Below the pieces are notes generated by a model. That model was not told the DNA's origin and made no database searches. It worked only from the letters and a program-made list of their open reading frames with translations. A DNA stretch of 64,000 nt from Thiodiazotropha sp040506705 (GTDB taxonomy: Bacteria > Pseudomonadota > Gammaproteobacteria > Chromatiales > Chromatiaceae), in NCBI GenBank assembly GCA_040506705.1, contig JBEVWG010000004.1, forward strand, positions 29,265-93,264, read 5' to 3'. This document shows, in pieces, positions 1 to 6,944 of this stretch. Positions within the stretch are counted from its first letter, which is position 1. Every line of letters begins with the position of its first letter. Both the position numbers and the translations under genes were made by a program.

Positions 1-798
1 TCAAATAATGAGGATTCGGATGCAGATGACATTGATCTCGATATCACTACATTCGAGTATATGGGTAACGAATCACCTACCATTGTGACAAGTTCGAATC
101 TTGTTCAATTGGCATATGCCGTAGCACAGACCGTCAAAAATCTTGGGTTGTATGATGTCATTCTTCAAACTGAAATGCTGAGAACAACCCGTCCATTTCC
201 GTCAGATGCTACCAGCTCACTATCCTTAACGAGCGACCCACACTGTGTCCCTACTGGATCATCGACTTCTGAACACAATGTGTCAGGCACGATCAGTAAG
301 TATTCATTTACCGATTGTGGCACCAACGGGAGAGATCGTAATGGGACCTACTATGTGTCTGGCTATAATACGATTGTCCATGAAGATTCCCTGGCTGGTC
401 CATTTGTGAGTATTCTTGATGGCGAAGTGCTCGATGAAAAGGGGTACTCAGCACGCATACATCGCACATTGAGATGTGATTTCGATAGTTGTGTCTTCGT
501 GGTCGATTATTTTAGCGATGACGACTTTGTCTATAGGATGACCGATATTTATCGTACCAGCAGAAGCCGTAATACCGGAATACAGGTAAGTGGCCGTGCC
601 TACCATCCAGATCTGGGTTATGTGGAGTTCGAAACAGATTCTGACTTGAGGATCGATTTGAACTGTGAGAGCACGCACCCAAGTGTTGGGAGGGTCGTCT
701 TTTCTGGCAGTAATAATTTACAAGGTTCAATCGATTTTATCAGCTGTACGCAGTATGTCGTTTCAAATGGCTCGTCAAGCTATGTCATGAATTGGTAG
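1..798 (+). CDS. Hypothetical protein, 5' end outside window
   Basis: The reading frame is open from base 1 through the ATG at 61 to the TAG ending at 798, so the gene probably starts left of the window. The first 20 codons are acidic (many Asp/Glu). The body is rich in Ser, Thr, Asp and Tyr and contains several Cys, a composition typical of an exported or surface protein, but no signal peptide can be seen because the N terminus is missing. No conserved family was recognised. It is followed 51 bp later by a traX-like gene on the same strand. An internal start at 61 is possible but has no clear ribosome binding site. Confidence 0.6.
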   Translation, partial: SNNEDSDADDIDLDITTFEYMGNESPTIVTSSNLVQLAYAVAQTVKNLGLYDVILQTEMLRTTRPFPSDATSSLSLTSDPHCVPTGSSTSEHNVSGTISKYSFTDCGTNGRDRNGTYYVSGYNTIVHEDSLAGPFVSILDGEVLDEKGYSARIHRTLRCDFDSCVFVVDYFSDDDFVYRMTDIYRTSRSRNTGIQVSGRAYHPDLGYVEFETDSDLRIDLNCESTHPSVGRVVFSGSNNLQGSIDFISCTQYVVSNGSSSYVMNW

Positions 799-849
799 TG
801 CACTATCAATGACTAATATTTTTCTTCATCATTGATTAATAAGGTCAAT

Positions 850-1584
850 ATGTTATCTACTACCAACGCTCAAAACGCTTCATTATTTGTTGATCTACCA
901 TCGATATCTATTTCGAGTGGTTCATTGGAGTTTTTAAAGTGGTTTGCCTTTTTGGCAATGATTGCTGATCACATTGACGTGTTTCTCTTCAATCGACAAA
1001 TGCCATTTCTGTATGAGATAGGTAGATTGGCTATGCCTATTTTTATGATGGTTCTTGTCTATAATTTAGCTCAATCGGCTATTGATAATCATCAGAGTTA
1101 TTGGAGAGTGGCTTGTCGATTGTTCGTCTACGGACTCATTTCTATTCCAATCATTTATCTCCTGAGACAAAATGCTGGTCTATCTGAGACATTTCCGCTC
1201 AATATCTTGTTTACGTTGCTTGTTGTAACGCTATTCTGTCAATTATGGGAAGGTGGAACAACTCGGGATTATACGCTAGCCATCCTGTTTCTACTTGCTG
1301 GTGGCATCTTTGTGGAGTATTTCTGGCCTGGTCTCTTATTTGGGGTATCTGTCTGGACCTACTTTCGATATAGGAACTGGTATTTCTTCCTGGGTGTTGG
1401 CATACCTGCTCTGGGATTGATTTGTTTATTTAACGGCAATCTGTGGGCGATTGTGTCAATACCCATCATATTGGTTTTATCTAAAATACGAATAAAAATC
1501 CCACGATTTCGCCACATCTTCTATGTGCTTTACCCATTACACCTTGGGCTACTACTTGCTGTTCAATTATTGATTCAGAATTAA
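850..1584 (+). CDS. traX: TraX family integral membrane protein
   Basis: The product is about 244 residues and very hydrophobic, with roughly seven to eight predicted membrane segments. The N-terminal region has the TraX pattern LEFLKWFAFLAMIADHIDVF followed by a GRLAMPIF stretch, which is the family signature. TraX of plasmid F acetylates the N terminus of F pilin; chromosomal homologues are acyltransferase-like membrane proteins whose substrate is often unknown. The start was placed at the ATG at 850, preceded by AAGG, rather than at the TTG at 832. No other conjugation gene is visible, so this is probably a lone homologue. The family assignment is firm; the substrate is unknown. Confidence 0.85.
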   Translation: MLSTTNAQNASLFVDLPSISISSGSLEFLKWFAFLAMIADHIDVFLFNRQMPFLYEIGRLAMPIFMMVLVYNLAQSAIDNHQSYWRVACRLFVYGLISIPIIYLLRQNAGLSETFPLNILFTLLVVTLFCQLWEGGTTRDYTLAILFLLAGGIFVEYFWPGLLFGVSVWTYFRYRNWYFFLGVGIPALGLICLFNGNLWAIVSIPIILVLSKIRIKIPRFRHIFYVLYPLHLGLLLAVQLLIQN

Positions 1585-2010
1585 TTAAGCTTCATGCTCA
1601 CGGAATTCATACCCGTGGTAGTAATCCTGGTCATAAAGTTGTCCGGTCTTCTGATAGAGCTCTGCTCTTAATGAGCGAACCGATTGATCCAACCAATAGA
1701 TGGACATGATGTCGCCAGGTGTATGGCCTGATCCTACTGGACTCCATATTTTTCCTTTTCGGATCTTCCAGCCTTCCCATCCATTATGGATGAGATATCC
1801 GGCACGGCAGAGTATGAGTCTGTAAACAGACACCTTTACATCTATTGTACCCCGTTCCATTTTTCTGTAGTAACTTTCCTCGATACCGCAGAGTTCAGCG
1901 GCTTCTCCATAATTAATACCAGCTAAATGTCTTGCTGTCCGTAGCATATCCTTCGTTGGATTAGGGTTTAAAAAATCCATGCCCTCTGCATCTGGGCTGA
2001 TATTACTCAT
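1585..2010 (-). CDS. DUF3653-type phage regulatory protein (HTH)
   Basis: The 141-residue product has an N-terminal helix-turn-helix-like half (about residues 20-65, with NYGEAAELCGIEESYYRKME) and a C-terminal half with the DUF3653 pattern GWEGWKIRKGKIWSPVG followed by TPGDIMSIYWL. This family is seen in filamentous-phage and prophage regions and is thought to be regulatory. The ATG at 2010 has a GAGG ribosome site about 10 bases upstream. The gene converges with traX, whose stop is immediately adjacent, and diverges from the recombinase at 2170. A perfect inverted repeat at 2030-2044 just upstream could be its own operator. Confidence 0.75.
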   Translation of the reverse strand: MSNISPDAEGMDFLNPNPTKDMLRTARHLAGINYGEAAELCGIEESYYRKMERGTIDVKVSVYRLILCRAGYLIHNGWEGWKIRKGKIWSPVGSGHTPGDIMSIYWLDQSVRSLRAELYQKTGQLYDQDYYHGYEFREHEA

Positions 2011-2029
2011 ATCTAATATCCTCTATTTG

Positions 2030-2044
2030 GTCATTTGCAATGAC
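2030..2044. promoter_or_regulatory. Palindrome upstream of DUF3653 gene, possible operator
   Basis: GTCATT-TGC-AATGAC is a perfect inverted repeat with 6-base arms, located 20 bp upstream of the DUF3653/HTH start in the divergent spacer before the recombinase at 2170. A half-site like AGTCATTG recurs near 2123-2130. An autoregulatory operator is inferred from position only. Confidence 0.4.
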
Positions 2045-2169
2045 ACACAGTATTTTGATTTAATGTTTAAGCTTAGAACTTCTGGTGGTTCATGATTAGT
2101 CACTTAACATTATATGACATGGAGTCATTGTTATCGACAAGCACTTTTTGTGTATAAAAGGGATTTTTG

Positions 2170-3063
2170 GTGTATGAGTGGGTTGATTATTACTTTTCTC
2201 ACCTAATGGTGGAGCGTAGGCTTCCGCCGAACACAATAGCTTCTTATAAACGAGATCTGGCTTCTTTTACTGGTTGGATCCGTTGGCGAAGTATTGCTCA
2301 ATGGTCTGAGGTTAGTGATATACAAATAACTAAATATATAGGGTTTCGCAGTCGTGATGGTATGTCCATTGCTACTTTGCAGCGAGAGCTCTCTTGTATT
2401 CGATCATTCTTTAAGTACTTGATGGCAGAAGGGGTTGTACAGACGAATCCTGGTAAGTTGGTTCGTCTCAAAAGACAGCCCAGAAAGCTACCCTATACAT
2501 TGAGTCAGGAAGAGATTAAAAAACTACTCGATGCGGATTTTGATCATCGATCACCTACCGATATTCGTGATCATGCAATTTTAGAATTACTCTACTCGTC
2601 TGGGATCAGGCTCCAAGAACTCGTACAGCTCTCCCTGGTAGATATCGATTTTGATGAGAGGGTTCTTATTGTCACAGGAAAAGGATTAAAAGACCGATAC
2701 GTGCCTTTTGGGAGCATTGCGGCAAAAGCTATCGAATTATGGATGTCCGTTCGATCGCTACTTGCGAATGAAAATGAAATTGCTCTGTTTGTCGGTGCAA
2801 GAGGAAAGCGCATATCACGATCTGTTGTTAGAAAATCATTAAGTGATTTATCAGATGAGGTGTTACATAAGCACGTTTACCCTCACTTGCTCCGTCACAG
2901 TTTTGCAACTCATTTATTAGAGTCTCGGTGCGACCTGAGGGGTATACAGGAATTGCTGGGCCATGAAAACATCAACACAACCCAAATTTATACGCACCTG
3001 GATATTAAAGCGATCGAGGATGTATACAGGGAGTCTCATCCTCGCGCTAAGTTGAAAAGGTGA
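2170..3063 (+). CDS. Tyrosine recombinase, XerD-like
   Basis: About 297 residues, the usual XerC/XerD size. An N-terminal SAM-like core-binding domain covers residues 5-90 and the catalytic domain the rest. The catalytic residues are visible: Arg in SSGIRLQELVQL, Lys in GKGLKDR, His-x-x-Arg in HLLRHSFATHLL, His in LLGHENINTTQ and the Tyr nucleophile in IYTH. The start is GTG 2170 (TTG 2167 is alternative). The C terminus (YRESHPRAKLKR) resembles XerD. The neighbourhood is accessory, with a DUF3653 regulator on one side and degraded genes on the other. It is therefore more likely an element-borne Xer-type recombinase than the chromosomal dimer-resolution enzyme, but the sequence alone cannot settle this. 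Confidence 0.88.
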   Translation: MYEWVDYYFSHLMVERRLPPNTIASYKRDLASFTGWIRWRSIAQWSEVSDIQITKYIGFRSRDGMSIATLQRELSCIRSFFKYLMAEGVVQTNPGKLVRLKRQPRKLPYTLSQEEIKKLLDADFDHRSPTDIRDHAILELLYSSGIRLQELVQLSLVDIDFDERVLIVTGKGLKDRYVPFGSIAAKAIELWMSVRSLLANENEIALFVGARGKRISRSVVRKSLSDLSDEVLHKHVYPHLLRHSFATHLLESRCDLRGIQELLGHENINTTQIYTHLDIKAIEDVYRESHPRAKLKR

Positions 3064-3300
3064 TCGTTCTAATTTAGCTTCGATAATTTCTTATCTTAGA
3101 GATACCATTTAATATACTCAGGCCAATACTTTCTTTTTTACGATTTCAGATTGTACATGGCCATGATGGCGATCGAGGCAACCCCAGCTACATGTCAACT
3201 TCCATTCACTGAATAGATCTTTCAGCAGATGTGCTCTGTAATAATGCCTCTTGGATGATTGATCCATACTAGATTCACCATTAACCCACTAGCTCTTTTT

Positions 3301-4187
3301 TCAGAAGCGGGTCAGCTTGCTTAATGTGTCCGAACCGGCAAGTGCTTTGCTGTCATCATAATAGTCAAACCAGGGCAGGCTGGCTTCTGTATAATCCTTG
3401 GCAGTCGTAGGTTTATGTGGTGGTTGATGCCCGGTAATCATCTGGTATTGCTCACTGTTGGTCAGATGGATGAAGCACCGGAAACCGTTGTCCTGATCCC
3501 ATGCGTCAATACCGTATTCGTCCTCATAAATCTCCTGCCGCATCAAGCCGCCTGGTGCCAGACCCATATCCGGGGCAGCCGATTCGCAGACCAAACGACT
3601 GAACATCGGCATATCAAGGTAGTCCATGTCTGCTTCCACGGTGCGCTCGAAATGTTCGACGTAATAATCATGCTTCATCGGGTAGACAATAATCTGGAGT
3701 CCGCCATGTTCAGCCGTACCGGTAATCTGCTCCTCGGCTGTGAAGCCTTCACCCAGGGGCATGACAACAAACTGTCGAATGAAATCTTCCGAGACATTGA
3801 ATCCATCCAGCCAGGACTGTTCCGGAATCACCGCATAGTCCTGCGGACCGGCCGAAAGCCCATTGCTCCAGGGTTCCCCGGATACGGCATTGATCTTGCC
3901 GGCGGCGATCTTGAAGGCGCAGGGGTAGTCACCGGAGAAATTGATCCACAGTGCCTCTGACTGATACATGGGTATGAAGACGCCACCGTGTGTCCGCCAG
4001 GTATCAGGCAAATTGTCTGCGAAGTCATCCACGTGCTCCACCGGGAAACGACCCAGGCCGGGGGGAGAGGGTATTCCCGGTTGTCATCCGGGATTCGCAG
4101 GGTGCGCTGGAAGTCGATGCTGCACGTCGCTTTTTGGTGGACCTCCGGAAACAGGAAGGTCAGTTGGTTGATCATTAGTTCGATCAT
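3301..4187 (-). pseudogene. Conserved hypothetical protein, frameshifted
   Basis: Two overlapping frames make one protein of about 295 residues. The first part starts at ATG 4187 with a strong GGGGAG ribosome site and reads MIELMINQLTFLFPEVHQ onward; the second part runs from about 4060 to the stop at 3301. The junction lies in a run of C (G on the + strand, near 4058-4063). Adding one base there restores ...EYPLPPGLGRFPVEHVDDF. The gene follows an XRE regulator by 32 bp on the same strand, so the two form an operon. The product is soluble and acidic and rich in aromatic residues; I do not recognise an assigned function. Because the lesion is in a homopolymer, a sequencing error is possible. 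Confidence 0.65.
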
Positions 4188-4219
4188 TGTCTTTTCTCCC
4201 CTGAGTCACTATTCAGGTG

Positions 4220-4570
4220 TTACCAGTCGCCATCACGGACATCCCGGGCAATACGTAACAGAGCGTGATCCGGTGCGGATTCGAGCTGGCGGATCAGATC
4301 CGCGAACAGTTGCGGGCGCTTACGAATGATCTCCTGCAAATCCGACGATACCTTCCCGGCCATAGCCAGCAGCACATCCGGGTCTTCGCCGAGTTCCTCG
4401 GCCAATGCCCGGATTTTTGCCTCGGACGGCGGCGCCACATCCCCGCGCTCTATCTTGCTGAGGTAGGCGGGCTCCACACCAATTCGCTGAGCGACCTGCC
4501 GGACGGAAAATCGCCGATCCTGTGACTTCAGGGCCTCGCGATGTTCACGGATGTGCTCTCCAAATGTCAT
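4220..4570 (-). CDS. XRE-family HTH transcriptional regulator
   Basis: The 116-residue product begins MTFGEHIREHREAL and has a Cro/C1-type helix-turn-helix at about residues 20-60 (QVAQRIGVEPAYLSKIERG). The C-terminal half is helical with no further recognised domain. ATG 4570 was chosen over the upstream ATG at 4600 because the HTH family normally starts a few residues before the FGEHIRE helix and because the operator-like repeat at 4574-4587 would otherwise be inside the coding region. It is the first gene of a two-gene unit with the frameshifted gene ending at 3301, and probably autoregulates that unit. Confidence 0.85.
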   Translation of the reverse strand: MTFGEHIREHREALKSQDRRFSVRQVAQRIGVEPAYLSKIERGDVAPPSEAKIRALAEELGEDPDVLLAMAGKVSSDLQEIIRKRPQLFADLIRQLESAPDHALLRIARDVRDGDW

Positions 4571-4573
4571 GTG

Positions 4574-4587
4574 TAGTATATAGTATA
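4574..4587. promoter_or_regulatory. Tandem TAGTATA repeat, possible operator/promoter of XRE gene
   Basis: Two direct copies of TAGTATA lie immediately upstream of the XRE start at 4570 and overlap a GTATAC palindrome. Position and A+T content suggest a combined -10 region and repressor site; this is inference. A related motif, TACTATATAGTA, occurs upstream of kfrA at 36299-36310. Confidence 0.35.
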
Positions 4588-4683
4588 CATCTGATTCCAA
4601 GGCAAGCTTTCTGTGTGATGTCGGTCTAATTAATTGCTAATGTGGGGTAGCTTATGAAAACGGGGCCTTGATCTACGCCGCTA

Positions 4684-5052
4684 TCAGAGACGACCTACTA
4701 GAGGCAGTGAACGACTGGTTAGCGCGTCCAGCGCCAAATGACTGAGATATGCGGCGCCGCCAACCAACAGGATGCCCCTTAGAACTTTGTCGAAATCATC
4801 CTGCGGTTCCCAATGGTAGATCTTATGCATTCCAGTAGCCAATAAAACAAGCACCACGATGCTATGGAAGAACTGTCGATGGTTAGGGTTACCAAGGGCG
4901 GGTTCGATCATATCTGGAAGTTTCCCTAAGAGCGCACCAATGGGAATGGCGGCAGCAGGATGATGTAGTGCGCCAGATTTTTCTGACGCGTCATTTTGAG
5001 TTATAACGAATGCTGCGACTGCGCCTGCTAACTGGTGGGTGGGACCATTCAT
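4684..5052 (-). CDS. YdjM-like membrane-bound metal-dependent hydrolase (DUF457 type)
   Basis: A 122-residue product with the features of the YdjM/DUF457 group: an N-terminal THQLAGAVAAF segment, a LPDMIEP motif, HRQFFHSI, and a C-terminal LSHLALDALTSRSLPL. The conserved His/Asp residues could bind metal and two hydrophobic segments suggest membrane association. YdjM in E. coli is an SOS-induced inner-membrane protein; no reaction is established. It is the last gene of a compact minus-strand operon (5820 down to 4684) with gaps of 4 to 60 bp, diverging from the WYL regulator at 5999. Association with a defence island is by location only. Confidence 0.75.
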   Translation of the reverse strand: MNGPTHQLAGAVAAFVITQNDASEKSGALHHPAAAIPIGALLGKLPDMIEPALGNPNHRQFFHSIVVLVLLATGMHKIYHWEPQDDFDKVLRGILLVGGAAYLSHLALDALTSRSLPLVGRL

Positions 5053-5071
5053 TGCTTCTCCTTCAATTATT

Positions 5072-5314
5072 TTAATTTTTCTTTACAGCCTCAATCAGGC
5101 TGTCACAGCATCCCGAAACCTCGAATTTCAGTGAATCGAGATTACGGCCTTTGACGTTGATTTTGGGTTTCTGACCATGTTCAGGGCAACGTGTGGATCC
5201 AACCGCTTTGGTAATCGAGTCTTGCACTGATTGAAGCATGCTTGACTCGAGTGCATCACCGATATTTCGTGGAGACACCTTCCTGCCGTTTATTTCAAAA
5301 GAAATGTCAATCAT
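5072..5314 (-). CDS. Small hypothetical protein (80 aa)
   Basis: A small basic protein of unknown function beginning MIDISFEINGRKVSP. It contains a Cys-x-x-His pair (RCPEHGQKP) and a CCDSLIEAV segment near the end, so metal binding by Cys/His is possible. The start ATG at 5314 is preceded by a GAGGG-like site. It sits 19 bp upstream of the YdjM-like gene and 10 bp downstream of the next small gene, indicating co-transcription. No family name is recalled; the conserved-looking residues and tight spacing support it as a real gene. Confidence 0.6.
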   Translation of the reverse strand: MIDISFEINGRKVSPRNIGDALESSMLQSVQDSITKAVGSTRCPEHGQKPKINVKGRNLDSLKFEVSGCCDSLIEAVKKN

Positions 5315-5324
5315 ATAAGTGCCC

Positions 5325-5588
5325 TCAACTGAACGTATATTCTTGCCAGGGGATGCGACTCGGATGGACCTTCCTCAAGAAATTCACGATGTCATTCCGC
5401 CCCCAGTAGGTTGGAGTTCCGCGAGAGTCTTGCCCCATCAGCACAATTGGCATGCCCGGAAACAGTGGCTGGACGGATTGAACTGCCTGCTGGCATTGCA
5501 TCTGCGACCTCAAAATATGTTTTTTCACAACCGTGATCGCAAAAGTCACGCCTTGTTCTTTGATTACTGCACCTTGGAGTTTAATCAT
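5325..5588 (-). CDS. Small hypothetical protein (87 aa)
   Basis: The chosen start is ATG 5588 (MIKLQGAVIKEQG...), which has a GGAG site about 8 bases upstream. The frame could extend to a TTG at 5642 (105 residues), but that start has no good ribosome site. The C-terminal half carries a distinctive stretch with GQDSRGTPTYWGRNDIVNFL and ends near IPWQEYTFS. Function is unknown. It is the second gene of the minus-strand operon that diverges from the WYL-regulated island. Confidence 0.6.
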   Translation of the reverse strand: MIKLQGAVIKEQGVTFAITVVKKHILRSQMQCQQAVQSVQPLFPGMPIVLMGQDSRGTPTYWGRNDIVNFLRKVHPSRIPWQEYTFS

Positions 5589-5646
5589 CAGGTAGTCTCC
5601 GTTTTCGATAATCTGGCAGGCCCCCGGAACCACTGGGAGCAAACCA

Positions 5647-5820
5647 CTACTTTTCTTTCTTTACGCCCTTGAACGGGGACTTATCAGACGTTTTCACATC
5701 CATAAACTGACCGGTTGCGGTATCGCGCTTAACCCAGTTGCCAGCTGGGGTCCTAGTCTGTGAGCGCTGCCTGACGGCGCCATTTCGGTGTCCATCGCCT
5801 TTCGGAGGGTTGGTGGCCAT
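5647..5820 (-). CDS. Small basic hypothetical protein (57 aa)
   Basis: A short, highly basic, glycine-rich protein starting MATNPPKGDGHRNGAVRQRS and ending FKGVKKEK. Low complexity and lack of hydrophobic core suggest a disordered nucleic-acid-binding protein, but this is inference. The start at 5820 is preferred over 5838 because the MATNPPKGDG beginning looks like the conserved N terminus. It is the promoter-proximal gene of the four-gene minus-strand operon and diverges from the WYL regulator at 5999. Confidence 0.6.
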   Translation of the reverse strand: MATNPPKGDGHRNGAVRQRSQTRTPAGNWVKRDTATGQFMDVKTSDKSPFKGVKKEK

Positions 5821-5872
5821 AGCTGAACTCCATTGCAAAATGAAAGAGCAGGCAGAGCAGGTCTCTAGCTAG

Positions 5873-5926
5873 CATGCTACTATCATCAAAATGATGATGT
5901 CAAGTGGTATTAATGATCGTAGCATG
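5873..5926. promoter_or_regulatory. Inverted repeats in divergent spacer, likely WYL-regulator operator
   Basis: The spacer between the divergent small-protein operon and the WYL regulator contains CATGCTAC (5873-5880) matched by GTAGCATG (5919-5926), and inside it ATCATC-AAAAT-GATGAT (5882-5898). WYL regulators of the BrxR/CapW type bind inverted repeats upstream of their own gene, so this is a plausible operator controlling both directions. Binding is inferred. Confidence 0.5.
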
Positions 5927-5998
5927 AAAAAAGAGTACTACAAGTCGTCATATTAGGGCAGAATACTTCACTATTTGGAGCTTGGGAGATGATTTACG

Positions 5999-6913
5999 GT
6001 GCTTCTTTCAGAAATAAGCCAGGTACAAAAAGAACGGTTATCCCATATAGATTTCAGGGCGTATTTCCTGGGGGGAATCGGTCGAAGCGACCTTGTGTCC
6101 CGGTTTGGCATTGGGGAGGCGGCGGCCACAAGAGACATAACCCTATATAGAGAGCTGGCGCCGAAAAATCTCGAGTACGACACACAAGTCAGGTCGTATC
6201 TTAAGTCCGAGGCGTTCAAACCTCTGTTTGATTACTCGCCCGCACAGGTTCTGGCCGCGCTTTCGCATGGCTTCGGCGAGGATTTCGTCGGTAGTCACAA
6301 GGCGATGATTCCATGCGCGACGCCGGCCGAACTGAACAAACCTATATTACCTGTCCTTGCCGTTCTCACTCGGGCTATTCATCGCAAGAGGGTGGTCCGC
6401 ATTCAGTATCGTTCAATTGATTCCGGCCTGAGCACTCGTGAAATTGTTCCATTTGTTCTGGTCGATAATGGCCTGCGCTGGCATGTGCGCGCATATGACC
6501 GAAAGCGGGAAGCCTTCATAGATTTTGTGATAACTCGTATCACGGATCCAGTCATTACCGACAGCGAACCACAAGAGCATGAAACACGCGAGGCGGATAT
6601 CCAGTGGAATCGCATCGTAGAGATGGAGTTGGTGGCTCACCCGAAGTTGCTGCACCCGGAAACCATCGAAATGGATTATGCCATGCAGGATGGTGTACTG
6701 AAGGTCAACGTACGAGCTGCCGTTGCGGGCTATGTGTTGAGACGGTGGAACGTAGACTGCACGGAAGATCATAGCCTAAGGGGGACGGGAAACAACAGCC
6801 AGAAAGGGGCAGAGTATCACCTCTGGCTTCGAAACAGGCAGGCACTATACGGCGTTCAGAATCTGGTGCTGGCGCCAGGCTACATGACTGAAACAGCCTC
6901 CGGTAAACAATAA
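5999..6913 (+). CDS. WYL-domain transcriptional regulator (BrxR/CapW-like)
   Basis: About 304 residues with a winged-HTH N terminus (about residues 10-70; LGGIGRSDLVSRFGIGEAAA) and a WYL domain in the middle, where VVRIQYRSIDSG, REIVPFVLVDNGLRWHVRAY and FIDFVITRI are the family signatures. A C-terminal WCX-like extension follows. BrxR/CapW regulators repress defence operons such as BREX and CBASS and are thought to respond to nucleic acid or damage signals. The frame only allows a GTG start at 5999, with GGGAG upstream. It stands first in the + strand defence island, 31 bp before the SNF2 helicase, and so is its likely regulator. Confidence 0.9.
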   Translation: MLLSEISQVQKERLSHIDFRAYFLGGIGRSDLVSRFGIGEAAATRDITLYRELAPKNLEYDTQVRSYLKSEAFKPLFDYSPAQVLAALSHGFGEDFVGSHKAMIPCATPAELNKPILPVLAVLTRAIHRKRVVRIQYRSIDSGLSTREIVPFVLVDNGLRWHVRAYDRKREAFIDFVITRITDPVITDSEPQEHETREADIQWNRIVEMELVAHPKLLHPETIEMDYAMQDGVLKVNVRAAVAGYVLRRWNVDCTEDHSLRGTGNNSQKGAEYHLWLRNRQALYGVQNLVLAPGYMTETASGKQ

Positions 6914-6944
6914 CGAGTAAGTATCAGGGAAGTGCTAGACAACA

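Noticed and set aside
3415..3960. A 181-codon + strand frame
   Set aside because: It is antisense to the conserved but frameshifted gene at 3301-4187 and shows no domain pattern.
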